From an uncultured Neisseria sp. (lineage in GTDB: Bacteria > Pseudomonadota > Gammaproteobacteria > Burkholderiales > Neisseriaceae): a DNA stretch of 6,646 nucleotides. Below the pieces are notes generated by a model. It made no database searches and had not been told where the DNA came from. It worked only from the letters and a program-made list of their open reading frames with translations. Of this stretch, positions 1-6,612 are shown piece by piece (within the stretch, counting starts at the first letter, position 1; the number at the start of each line of letters is the position of its first letter). Made by a program: the position numbers and the translations under genes. The stretch covers positions 1 to 6,646 of the forward strand of contig CALFOA010000057.1 in NCBI GenBank assembly GCA_937919795.1, written 5' to 3'.

Positions 1-60
1 CTCCTTGCCGTGCTATCTGTACTGTCGTAGGCTTCCGCCTTGTTAGCTTACTTTTTTGAA
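1..60. repeat. Degenerate Correia-type (CREE-like) repeat fragment, cut by window edge
   Basis: The stretch reads CTATCTGTACTGTC at 13-26, then GGCTTC at 30-35 and CGCCTTGT at 36-43, then a T-run. This order matches, from memory, the right inner part of the neisserial Correia repeat. The expected terminal inverted repeat (TTAATCCACTATA-like) is not visible after the T-run, so the copy is degenerate, truncated or a related repeat. It lies downstream of the mdh terminator. The left part would be outside the window. The identification rests on remembered sequence, not on an alignment. Confidence 0.45.
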
Positions 61-109
61 TTGGTATTATTTTTTTAGGTTTGGTTCAAGGCTGATTGCT
101 ATTTTTGAC

Positions 110-140
110 GTAACAAAACGCCCGCATCAAGCGGGCGTTT
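110..140 (-). terminator. Rho-independent terminator of mdh
   Basis: Read on the minus strand, a perfect 10-bp stem (AAACGCCCGC paired with GCGGGCGTTT, plus-strand arms 116-125 and 131-140) closes a 5-base TTGAT loop and runs into TTTTGTT. It begins 15 bases after the mdh stop codon. The stem is symmetric and ends in TTT on the plus strand too, so it could also stop transcription entering from the left, though the plus-strand T-tract is shorter. Confidence 0.9.
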
Positions 141-154
141 GTGTGGGTGGCAGC

Positions 155-1132
155 TTACAGCAGGTGGGCGACACCGGCTTTTTCTTCTTCTAACTCTTGC
201 AAGGTGATGTTGATGCGTTCGCGGCTGAAGTCGTCGATTTCCAAACCTTCAACCAATTTGTATTCGCCGTTTTCGCAAGTTACCGGAAAGCCGAACATGG
301 TTTCTTCCGGAATGCCGTAAGCGCCGTCGGAAGGAATGCCCATGGTCACCCATTTGCCATCGGTGCCCAGCCACCAGTCGTGAATATGATCGATGGCGGC
401 ATTGGCAGCCGAAGCGGCTGAAGAGAGGCCGCGTGCCTCGATAATGGCGGCGCCGCGCTTGCCCACGGTGGGCAGAAACACGTTGGCGTTCCAATCTTGA
501 TCATTAATCAAATCTTTTACTTTTTGGCCGTTCACAGTAGCAAAGCGGTAGTCGGCATACATGGTGGGCGAGTGGTTGCCCCATACGCACAGTTTTTCAA
601 TGTCGCTGACGGCTGTGCCGGTTTTCTCGGCCACTTGGCTCAAGGCGCGGTTGTGATCCAGGCGCAGCATGGCGGTAAAATTTTTAGCGGGCAGATCGGG
701 GGCGGATTTCATGGCGATATAGGCATTGGTATTGGCCGGGTTGCCCACTACCAGTACTTTAACATTACGGTCGGCCACTTTGTTCAGCGCGGCACCCTGC
801 ACGGTGAAGATTTCAGCGTTGGCCTGCAACAAATCAGCGCGTTCCATGCCTTTGCTGCGCGGGCGCGAGCCCACCAAAATGGCCACTTGGGCATCTTTAA
901 AGGCTTCTTCGGGATTATCGGTGGTAAACATGCCGGCCAGGAGCGGGAAAGCGCAATCTTGCAGCTCCATCATCACACCTTTGACTGCAGTTTGTGCATG
1001 CGGCAAATCAAGCAGTTGCAGAATAACGGGCTGGTCTTTGCCCAGCATTTCACCGCTGGCAATGCGGAACAATAAGGCATAACCAATTTGGCCTGCTGCG
1101 CCGGTAACGGCTACGCGTACGGGTGATTTCAT
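155..1132 (-). CDS. mdh: Malate dehydrogenase, NAD-dependent
   Basis: This cytoplasmic enzyme interconverts malate and oxaloacetate with NAD and supplies oxaloacetate to citrate synthase. The 325-residue protein has the usual length of the beta-proteobacterial type. The N-terminal Rossmann motif is GAAGQIG (11-17), with Asp42 in LLDLP placed to favour NAD over NADP. The mobile loop RPRSKGMER carries the substrate-binding arginines Arg92 and Arg98. LRLDHNR supplies Asp159 and Arg162, and WGNHSPT supplies the catalytic His187. The C-terminus GVAHLL is typical. The reading frame is open 42 codons further upstream to 1258, but that extension does not look like protein, and a good AGGAG lies just ahead of the ATG at 1132, so the shorter form is chosen. 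The gene is divergent from the sdh operon and has its own terminator. Pathogenic neisseriae lack this gene as far as I recall. Confidence 0.96.
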   Translation of the reverse strand: MKSPVRVAVTGAAGQIGYALLFRIASGEMLGKDQPVILQLLDLPHAQTAVKGVMMELQDCAFPLLAGMFTTDNPEEAFKDAQVAILVGSRPRSKGMERADLLQANAEIFTVQGAALNKVADRNVKVLVVGNPANTNAYIAMKSAPDLPAKNFTAMLRLDHNRALSQVAEKTGTAVSDIEKLCVWGNHSPTMYADYRFATVNGQKVKDLINDQDWNANVFLPTVGKRGAAIIEARGLSSAASAANAAIDHIHDWWLGTDGKWVTMGIPSDGAYGIPEETMFGFPVTCENGEYKLVEGLEIDDFSRERINITLQELEEEKAGVAHLL

Positions 1133-1142
1133 ATCCAAAACT

Positions 1143-1147
1143 CTCCT
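1143..1147 (-). promoter_or_regulatory. Ribosome binding site of mdh
   Basis: On the minus strand AGGAG stands 10 bases before the ATG at 1132. It decides the start against the upstream ATG at 1258, which has no comparable site and would add 42 residues not seen in the family. Confidence 0.8.
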
Positions 1148-1256
1148 GGTAATTTTGTTAAGGTGGTGAGGCCGCTGAGGGCGAAAATATATTACTGATT
1201 CACCTGGATTTTGAGGTGCGATGTTGGATATTTCCGCGCCTTTCGGGCTGTACGGC

Positions 1257-1307
1257 ATTATATTGAATTTGTTTCACTATAATTGGCTTTTTAATGTGTT
1301 TTGTAAA
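1257..1307 (-). promoter_or_regulatory. Candidate mdh promoter region
   Basis: Read on the minus strand, TTTACA (1302-1307) is followed after 17 bases by AATTAT (1279-1284), a plausible -35/-10 pair with a 5/6 and a 4/6 match. A perfect TATAAT lies slightly downstream at 1257-1262 but lacks a good -35 at the right distance. Either would give a leader of roughly 115-145 bases for mdh. The area is AT-rich, so chance matches are likely. Confidence 0.35.
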
Positions 1308-1364
1308 CCGTGCCGTGACAGCCTGTATCATACCAAATTTATGTCTTGTGGCAATATTATTTTG

Positions 1365-1376
1365 TAGCCGGCTGAA
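1365..1376 (+). repeat. Degenerate DNA uptake sequence
   Basis: TAGCCGGCTGAA differs from the DUS core GCCGTCTGAA at one position (T to G). It lies 18 bases before a better copy in the same orientation, so it may be a decayed second DUS, but chance cannot be excluded. Confidence 0.35.
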
Positions 1377-1382
1377 ACTTTG

Positions 1383-1394
1383 TGGCCGTCTGAA
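1383..1394 (+). repeat. DNA uptake sequence, AG-type variant
   Basis: TGGCCGTCTGAA has an intact 10-base core (GCCGTCTGAA) and differs from AGGCCGTCTGAA only in the first base. DUS are bound by the minor pilin ComP and mark DNA for uptake in competent Neisseriaceae. This copy is intergenic and faces the exact copy at 1593-1604. Confidence 0.85.
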
Positions 1395-1592
1395 AATAAA
1401 ATGCCAATAAAATTGCCGGATGAATAATAAGGTGTGCGCCTTTGCGACAACGTGCTGGAGCTGGTCGGTGTTTTGTTTCCATATTTACGACAAAAATAGC
1501 ATAAGCAGGCGGGCGCGGGCAAAGATGTTTGAAGAGCTGCTTTTAGCGCGGCGGCGCGGCTGCAAGATTTACACTATCGGGCAGATAGGATT

Positions 1593-1604
1593 TTCAGACG
1601 GCCT
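1593..1604 (-). repeat. DNA uptake sequence, exact AG-DUS
   Basis: The minus strand reads AGGCCGTCTGAA exactly, the AG-DUS dialect used by many commensal Neisseria. It is inverted relative to the copy at 1383-1394 and the two bound a 198-base segment. It has no adjoining inverted partner, so it is not part of a DUS-type terminator hairpin. Confidence 0.92.
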
Positions 1605-1833
1605 TTCGAGTAGATGCTCAGGCTAAGCGCTTGTTGTTATTGGGTTCTGCTGTTTTGTAGCAGGATTAGGCAATGGGCTTTGTAAGATTGTTGTTAAATT
1701 TCATTAAAAAATCTGCCTCAAAGGGCTGTTCAATAACTGATAAACAATGTAAATTACGCATCACCGTAGTTAGGTGTAGTATTGCCGGCTGCTTGGTTTT
1801 TGAGTTTTTTGAGAAAAATAAAGAGGAATTGAA

Positions 1834-2211
1834 ATGCAGACGAAACATCGCCCTGTATTCTTGGAAATCCCCAACATCAGGTTGCCGATCCCGGGGATTG
1901 TTTCTATCCTGCACCGCATCAGCGGGGTCATTCTGTTTGTGAGCCTGCCGCTGTTGCTGTGCTTGCTGGCCGGTACGTTGAGCAGTGAAGCTGCTTTTGC
2001 CACGTATCAGTCGGTCGTATCCAACCCCTTGGTCAAACTGATTCTGATTGGCTTGCTGTGGGCGTATCTGCACCACTCTATCGCCGGTATCCGCTTTTTG
2101 CTGCTTGATGCCCATAAAGGCTTGGAGCTGCAAACCGCCCGTGCCACAGCTAAATTTACATTGGTGGCCGGTTTGGTGTTGACCGTTATCTTGGGAGCGT
2201 GGTTATGGTAG
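1834..2211 (+). CDS. sdhC: Succinate dehydrogenase cytochrome b556 subunit
   Basis: One of two membrane anchors of complex II. With SdhD it binds heme b and forms the quinone pocket. The 125-residue protein has three hydrophobic membrane spans at about 25-48, 65-90 and 105-125. The family signature SILHRISG (24-31) carries Ser24 and Arg28, matching the quinone-site Ser27 and Arg31 of E. coli SdhC. The second signature HHSIAGIRFLLLD includes His81, aligned with the E. coli heme ligand His84. The ATG is preceded by GAGGA (1823-1827) at 6 bases. It is the first gene of the sdh operon, and its last 7 bases overlap the start of sdhD. Confidence 0.96.
   Translation: MQTKHRPVFLEIPNIRLPIPGIVSILHRISGVILFVSLPLLLCLLAGTLSSEAAFATYQSVVSNPLVKLILIGLLWAYLHHSIAGIRFLLLDAHKGLELQTARATAKFTLVAGLVLTVILGAWLW
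2193..2197 (+). promoter_or_regulatory. Ribosome binding site of sdhD, inside sdhC
   Basis: GGGAG lies 7 bases before the ATG at 2205 but only 1 base before the in-frame GTG at 2199. The spacing makes ATG 2205 the start of sdhD and rules out the two-residue longer form. Confidence 0.7.
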
Positions 2212-2552
2212 AACGTAAACTGGCCGGTGCGCATTATGGCTTGCGCGATTGGGCGATGCAGCGTGTTACTGCGGTGATCATGCTGATTTATACTGTTTTA
2301 TTTGTGCTTTTCTTGCTGATGTTGCCCAGCGGTTATGATGCTTGGCAGGCATTTTTTGCGCAAACCTGGGTGAAGCTGTTTACCCAAGTTACTTTTGTGG
2401 CGCTGTTTCTGCATGCATGGGTCGGCATCCGCGATTTGTGGATGGACTATGTGAAATCATTTGGCTTGCGCCTGTTTCTGCATGTGGCGACCATTATTTG
2501 GTTGCTCGGCTGCTTGGTTTATTCGGTTAAAGTAATTTGGGGGTTGGTATGA
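2205..2552 (+). CDS. sdhD: Succinate dehydrogenase membrane anchor subunit
   Basis: Second membrane anchor of complex II, 115 residues starting MVERKL, with three spans at about 21-41, 58-78 and 90-112. The signature [15 protein letters not shown] holds His70, Asp81 and Tyr82, which align with E. coli SdhD His71 (heme ligand), Asp82 and Tyr83 (quinone site). The start overlaps the end of sdhC by 7 bases, and the stop overlaps the sdhA start as ATGA. This points to translational coupling and balanced amounts of the anchor and catalytic subunits. Confidence 0.96.
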   Translation: MVERKLAGAHYGLRDWAMQRVTAVIMLIYTVLFVLFLLMLPSGYDAWQAFFAQTWVKLFTQVTFVALFLHAWVGIRDLWMDYVKSFGLRLFLHVATIIWLLGCLVYSVKVIWGLV

Positions 2553-4312
2553 GTTTTCCCGTTCGCAAGTTTGATGCCGTGATTGTCGGCGGCGGCGGTG
2601 CCGGTTTGCGCGCCGCATTGCAATTGTCCAAATCCGGTTTGAATACCGCTGTTTTGTCTAAAGTGTTTCCCACCCGTTCGCACACCGTAGCTGCGCAAGG
2701 CGGCATTTCCGCCTCGTTGGGCAATGTGCAGGAAGACCGCTGGGATTGGCATATGTATGACACCGTAAAAGGGTCTGACTGGCTGGGCGATCAGGATGCC
2801 ATTGAATTTATGTGTCGCCGCGCACCCGAAGCGGTGATTGAGCTGGAGCACATGGGCATGCCGTTTGACCGCGTGGAAAGCGGCAAAATCTATCAACGTC
2901 CGTTTGGCGGCCATACGGCTGAGCACGGCAAACGTGCGGTAGAGCGCGCCTGCGCCGTGGCCGACCGTACCGGCCATGCCATGTTGCACACGCTTTATCA
3001 GCAAAATGTGCGCGCCAACACGCAATTTTTTGTGGAGTGGACGGCGCTTGATCTGATTCGCAATGAAGAAGGTGATGTGCTTGGCGTAACGGCCATGGAA
3101 ATGGAAACCGGCGAGGTTTATATTTTCCATGCCAAAGCCGTGTTGTTTGCCACCGGCGGTGCCGGCCGCATTTATGCTTCTTCCACCAATGCCTTTATGA
3201 ATACCGGTGATGGCTTGGGCATTTGCGCCCGTGCCGGTATTCCGCTGGAAGACATGGAATTCTGGCAATTCCACCCCACCGGTGTGGCCGGTGCAGGCGT
3301 ATTGATTACCGAAGGCGTGCGCGGTGAGGGCGGTATTTTGCTCAACTGCGACGGCGAGCGCTTTATGGAGCGCTACGCGCCTACCGTGAAAGATTTGGCA
3401 TCGCGCGACGTGGTTTCGCGTGCAATGGCAATGGAAATTCACGAAGGCCGTGGTTGCGGTAAGAATAAAGACCATGTGTTGTTGAAAATCGACCATATCG
3501 GCGCTGAAAAAATTATGGAAAAGCTGCCGGGCATCCGTGAGATTGCGATTCAATTTGCCGGCATCGATCCGATTAAAGACCCGATTCCGGTGGTGCCGAC
3601 CAACCATTATATGATGGGTGGTATTCCCACCAATTATTTGGGCGAAGTGATTGTACCTAAAGACGGTGAATATGAAGTGCCGGTAAAAGGCCTCTATGCT
3701 GCCGGCGAATGTGCTTGCGCTTCTGTGCACGGCGCCAACCGTTTGGGTACCAATTCGCTACTGGATTTGGTGGTGTTCGGTAAATCAGCTGGCGACAGCA
3801 TGGTGGATTATGTGCGCGCGCAAGATGGCTGGAAAGATCTGCCCGCCGATGCAGGTGCATTCACGGCGCAACGCCTGGCGCGTTTGGAAAATCAAACCGG
3901 CGGTGAAAACGTGGATGAAGTGCGGCGTGATTTGCAGCGCATGGTGCAAGGCCACGCCGGTGTGTTCCGCACCGATGCGATTTTGAAAGAGGGCGTAGAT
4001 AAGGTGCTGGAAATTGCCGAGCGCGTGAAGAAAACCGAAATCAAGGATAAAAGCAAGGTATGGAACACAGCGCGTATCGAAGCGCTGGAGCTGGACAATT
4101 TGATTGAAGTGGCTAAAGCCACGTTGGTTTCCGCCGAGGCGCGCAAAGAGTCGCGCGGTGCCCACGCTTCAGATGATCACCCCGAGCGTGATGATGAAAA
4201 TTGGATGAAACATACCCTGTATCATCCGCTCACCAACACCCTGACTTACAAACCGGTTAACACCAAACCGCTGAGCGTAGACTATATCGAGCCGGCCAAA
4301 CGCGTTTACTAA
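2549..4312 (+). CDS. sdhA: Succinate dehydrogenase flavoprotein subunit
   Basis: Catalytic subunit of complex II: it oxidises succinate to fumarate on the cytoplasmic face and passes electrons to SdhB. The 587-residue length is typical. The FAD-binding motif is GGGGAG (14-19). His45 in [10 protein letters not shown] is the histidine that carries covalent FAD. Active-site residues line up with E. coli: His242 in FHPTG, Thr254 in [11 protein letters not shown], Arg286 in SRDVVSR, His353 in NHYMMGG, and Arg398 in [12 protein letters not shown]. The C-terminal part has the usual [14 protein letters not shown] segment. The ATG at 2549 sits in an ATGA overlap with the sdhD stop, with a G-rich ribosome site (2539-2543) 5 bases ahead. 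An in-frame TTG at 2537 is the less likely start. No truncation or frameshift is seen. Confidence 0.98.
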   Translation: MSFPVRKFDAVIVGGGGAGLRAALQLSKSGLNTAVLSKVFPTRSHTVAAQGGISASLGNVQEDRWDWHMYDTVKGSDWLGDQDAIEFMCRRAPEAVIELEHMGMPFDRVESGKIYQRPFGGHTAEHGKRAVERACAVADRTGHAMLHTLYQQNVRANTQFFVEWTALDLIRNEEGDVLGVTAMEMETGEVYIFHAKAVLFATGGAGRIYASSTNAFMNTGDGLGICARAGIPLEDMEFWQFHPTGVAGAGVLITEGVRGEGGILLNCDGERFMERYAPTVKDLASRDVVSRAMAMEIHEGRGCGKNKDHVLLKIDHIGAEKIMEKLPGIREIAIQFAGIDPIKDPIPVVPTNHYMMGGIPTNYLGEVIVPKDGEYEVPVKGLYAAGECACASVHGANRLGTNSLLDLVVFGKSAGDSMVDYVRAQDGWKDLPADAGAFTAQRLARLENQTGGENVDEVRRDLQRMVQGHAGVFRTDAILKEGVDKVLEIAERVKKTEIKDKSKVWNTARIEALELDNLIEVAKATLVSAEARKESRGAHASDDHPERDDENWMKHTLYHPLTNTLTYKPVNTKPLSVDYIEPAKRVY

Positions 4313-4324
4313 GGAATACAACAC

Positions 4325-5029
4325 ATGGAAAAAATACGTTTTCAAGTGTACCGCTACAATCCTGATGTGGATGCGAAGCCGTACATGCAAGATTATGAAT
4401 TGGAAGTGGAGCCTACCGATGTCAAGCTTTTGGATGCATTGGTGAAGCTTAAAGCCCAAGACGACAGCCTGTCGTTCCGCCGCTCCTGCCGCGAAGGCAT
4501 TTGCGGTTCAGACGGCATGAACATCAACGGCAAAAACGGCTTGGCCTGCCTCACCGATATCCGCAGCCTCAAACAGCCCATTAAGCTGCGCCCGCTGCCG
4601 GGCTTGCCGGTGATTCGTGACCTGATTGTGGACATGACCCAATTCTTCAATCAATACCATTCGATCAAGCCATATGTGGTCAACGACACGCCTGCCCCTG
4701 AGCGTGAGCGTCTGCAAACGCAGGATGAGCGCAAAGAGCTTGATGGTTTGTATGAATGCATTTTGTGCGCCTGTTGCTCGACTGCCTGCCCGTCGTTTTG
4801 GTGGAACCCCGATAAATTCGTCGGCCCCTCCGGCTTACTCAATGCCTACCGCTTTATTGCCGATAGTCGCGACACCATCACCAACGAGCGTTTGGATAAC
4901 CTGAACGACCCTTACCGGCTGTTTCGCTGCCACACCATTATGAACTGTGTGGATGTGTGTCCGAAGCACTTGAACCCGACCGGAGCCATCGGTAAGATTA
5001 AAGAAATCATGTTGAAACGGGCTGTGTAA
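4325..5029 (+). CDS. sdhB: Succinate dehydrogenase iron-sulfur subunit
   Basis: Relays electrons from SdhA FAD to quinone through three clusters. It has 234 residues. The N-terminal ferredoxin fold holds the [2Fe-2S] ligands Cys55, Cys60, Asp63 and Cys75; the Asp in CREGICGSDG is the normal SdhB variant, as in E. coli. The C-terminal part has CILCACCSTACP (145-156) and RCHTIMNCVDVCP (201-213). By alignment with E. coli, Cys145, 148, 151 and 212 bind [4Fe-4S], and Cys155, 202 and 208 bind [3Fe-4S]. Trp160 and His203 match quinone-site residues. The gene starts 12 bases after sdhA with AAGGA (4311-4315) overlapping the sdhA stop. The Ser62-Met65 codons contain an exact DNA uptake sequence on the minus strand. 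Confidence 0.98.
   Translation: MEKIRFQVYRYNPDVDAKPYMQDYELEVEPTDVKLLDALVKLKAQDDSLSFRRSCREGICGSDGMNINGKNGLACLTDIRSLKQPIKLRPLPGLPVIRDLIVDMTQFFNQYHSIKPYVVNDTPAPERERLQTQDERKELDGLYECILCACCSTACPSFWWNPDKFVGPSGLLNAYRFIADSRDTITNERLDNLNDPYRLFRCHTIMNCVDVCPKHLNPTGAIGKIKEIMLKRAV
4507..4518 (-). repeat. DNA uptake sequence, exact AT-DUS inside sdhB
   Basis: The minus strand reads ATGCCGTCTGAA, the exact 12-base dialect of N. meningitidis and N. gonorrhoeae. In sdhB it encodes Ser62-Asp63-Gly64-Met65, the invariant part of the [2Fe-2S] ligand motif. The protein sequence therefore already demands much of the DUS, and codon choice supplies the rest. Confidence 0.85.
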
Positions 5030-5032
5030 GCT

Positions 5033-5281
5033 ATGCCGGCTTTTGACGAAACCGCAAAGCGGCGTATCCGCTTTCAAACCCGCCGTGGGCTGCTCGAGCT
5101 GGATATCCTGCTCGGGCGGTTTATGGATAAAGAATTCCAGCATCTGAGTGATGATGAATTGGCTGTGTTTGTGGAAATTTTGGATTTGCCCGACCAGGAG
5201 TTTCTGGCTTTGGTCAATGAAAAAGAAGAAGCCGGCAAGCCTTATTTCGTTCCTCTGTTGGAGAAAATCAGAAAGGCCTGA
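5033..5281 (+). CDS. sdhE: FAD assembly factor SdhE
   Basis: Small cytoplasmic chaperone (DUF339/YgfY family, 82 residues) that binds SdhA and promotes covalent flavinylation of its active-site histidine. The family signature is visible as RRGLLELD (17-24), containing the RGxxE motif. The rest is compatible with the short helical-bundle fold, with the conserved pattern FxHLSDDELxxFxxILDLPDQE near 35-56. The start follows the sdhB stop by 3 bases and has only a weak ribosome site, so translation is probably coupled to sdhB. Position between sdhB and gltA is common in beta-proteobacteria and fits the function. Confidence 0.93.
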   Translation: MPAFDETAKRRIRFQTRRGLLELDILLGRFMDKEFQHLSDDELAVFVEILDLPDQEFLALVNEKEEAGKPYFVPLLEKIRKA

Positions 5282-5297
5282 AGCACCCCAAGCTTCA
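5279..5297 (+). other. Small hairpin at the sdhE stop codon
   Basis: TGAAGC (5279-5284, including the sdhE stop) pairs with GCTTCA (5292-5297) around a 7-base loop. No T-tract follows, so it is not a standard terminator. It might stabilise the end of the sdh message. It is short enough to be chance. Confidence 0.3.
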
Positions 5298-5313
5298 CAA
5301 GCCAGATGTTTTG

Positions 5314-5325
5314 AGGCCGTCTGAA
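5314..5325 (+). repeat. DNA uptake sequence, exact AG-DUS
   Basis: AGGCCGTCTGAA is exact and lies in the 102-base gap between sdhE and gltA. There is no inverted partner nearby, so it is a single uptake signal and not a DUS terminator. Confidence 0.92.
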
Positions 5326-5335
5326 ACAAAAACCA

Positions 5336-5349
5336 GCAGTTTTAACTGC
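5336..5349. other. Inverted repeat ahead of gltA
   Basis: GCAGTT and AACTGC flank a central TT. As RNA this gives a stem of about 5 bp with a tiny loop, and as DNA a near-perfect dyad. It ends 21 bases before the gltA ribosome site. It could be an operator or a weak leader hairpin. The sequence does not say which, and no clear gltA promoter was found. Confidence 0.25.
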
Positions 5350-5383
5350 GTCGCTTTTACATAAGAAAAAAGGAGTTGAAGAG

Positions 5384-6612
5384 ATGTCTAAAACCGTTAA
5401 ATTGCAAGTAGAAGGTAAAGAGGCCTTGGAGCTGCCGGTATTGGAAGGCACCTTGGGTAACGATGTTGTCGATATCCGCACCTTCACCAAAGGCACGGGC
5501 ATGTTTACTTTCGACCCTGGCTTTGTGTCTACGGCAAGCTGTGAATCGAAAATCACCTTTATCGACGGCGACAAAGGCCAGCTTTACTATCGCGGCTATC
5601 CGATTGAGCAGCTGGCTGAAAACAGCGACTATCTGGAAACCTGCTATCTGCTGATTAACGGCGAATTGCCGACTGCCGAGCAAAAGGCCAAATTTGAAGA
5701 AACCGTGCTGCGCCACACCATGGTGCATGAGCAGCTCACTTGGTTCTTCCGCGGTTTCCGTCGCGATGCCCACCCGATGGCCATGATGGTTGGCGTGGTT
5801 GGCGCACTGGCTGCGTTTTATCAAGACAGCTTGGATATCAATAATGAGGACCACCGCCGAATTGCCGAATTCCGCCTGATCTCCAAAATTCCGACGATTG
5901 CGGCCATGTGCTACCGTTATTCCAACGGTTTGCCGTTCAATTATCCGAAAAATGATTTGTCTTACACCGCCAACTTCATGCACATGATGTTTGCCACGCC
6001 GTGCGAAAAATACGAACCCAACCCGGTGTTGGTGCGCGCGCTGGACCGCATCTTTATTCTGCATGCCGATCACGAGCAAAATGCTTCCACTTCTACCGTG
6101 CGTTTGGCCGGCTCTTCGGGCGCAAACCCGTTTGCCTGTATCGCAGCCGGCATTGCCAGCTTGTGGGGTCCGGCACACGGCGGCGCCAATGAAGCTGTGT
6201 TGAAAATGTTGGACGAAATCGGCGATGTGTCGCGCGTGCCTGAATTTATGGAAGGCGTGAAAGAGCGTAAATACCGCTTGATGGGCTTCGGCCACCGCGT
6301 TTACCGCAACATGGATCCGCGCGCCAGCATTATGCGCGAAACCTGCTATGAAGTGCTCAAAGAGCTGGGCTTGGAAAATGATCCGAAATTCAAGCTGGCG
6401 ATGGAATTGGAAAAAATCGCCTTGAGCGATCCGTTCTTTATCGAGCGCAAGCTGTATCCGAACGTCGATTTCTATTCGGGCATTGTATTGTCGGCGTTGG
6501 GCATTCCTGTGTCGATGTTTACCGTGATTTTCGCGCTGGCGCGTACCGTGGGTTGGATTTCGCATTGGCATGAAATGATTGCCGAACCCGGCCAGAAAAT
6601 CGGCCGCCCGCG
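5384..6612 (+). CDS. gltA: Citrate synthase, type II (3' end missing)
   Basis: Condenses acetyl-CoA and oxaloacetate to citrate, the entry step of the TCA cycle. The ATG follows AGGAG (5371-5375) by 8 bases. Residues 1-409 plus Arg410 (CGN) are genomic; the family is about 427 residues, so roughly 17 C-terminal residues are lost. Catalytic and substrate residues are present: His227 and His230 in [11 protein letters not shown], His265 in [10 protein letters not shown], His304 in GFGHRVYR, Asp362 in YPNVDFYSG, and Arg387 in ARTVGW. Residues matching the NADH allosteric site of E. coli GltA are also kept (Arg110-His111-Thr112-Met113, Tyr146, Arg164, Lys168, Cys207), so NADH inhibition is likely. 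The truncation is a contig-end artefact, because adapter sequence replaces the genomic 3' end, and not a mutation. It probably shares transcripts with sdh, or has its own promoter in the gap; neither is proven. Confidence 0.97.

Larger units (their letters stand above)
1133..1833. other. 701-bp divergent intergenic region between mdh and sdhC
   Basis: No convincing gene lies here. Short open frames exist on both strands (for example 1420-1626 plus and 1328-1522 minus), but none has a ribosome binding site with family-like sequence, and several run through uptake sequences. The region holds the mdh leader and candidate promoter (1257-1307), a degenerate DUS at 1365-1376, near-exact and exact DUS at 1383-1394 and 1593-1604, a locally GC-rich patch around 1505-1565, a small hairpin at 1647-1663 without a T-tract, and an AT-rich stretch from about 1680 leading to sdhC. 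No strong sdh promoter is visible. The best guess is TTACGC (1754-1759), 17 bases, TAGTAT (1777-1782), which is weak. Confidence 0.7.

Noticed and set aside
497..511. TTGAT-CATTA-ATCAA, resembling an FNR box
   Set aside because: The spacer is 5 bases where FNR sites have 4, and it lies deep inside mdh, far from any promoter.
1133..1258. N-terminal extension of mdh by 42 codons to an ATG at 1258
   Set aside because: The extension lacks family-like sequence and a ribosome site, and a candidate -10 element overlaps its start. ATG 1132 has a good AGGAG and gives the normal length.
1278..1283. Perfect TATAAT on the plus strand, a possible distant sdh promoter
   Set aside because: No -35-like hexamer lies 16-18 bases upstream, and it is about 550 bases from sdhC. 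The area is AT-rich and more likely serves mdh on the other strand.
1420..1626. 68-residue plus-strand frame, and start-less minus-strand open stretches over the same area, in the mdh-sdhC gap
   Set aside because: There is no good ribosome site, the composition is rich in Cys and Arg, the plus frame reads through a DUS, and the minus frames lack suitable starts. They may be gene remnants but cannot be supported as genes.
1647..1663. CTGCT...AGCAG hairpin as a terminator or small-RNA end
   Set aside because: The stem is only 5-6 bp and no T-tract follows on either strand.
2519..3730. 403-residue minus-strand open frame opposite sdhA
   Set aside because: It is a shadow of the sdhA codon pattern; the composition is rich in His and Gly from the opposite strand, with no family resemblance.
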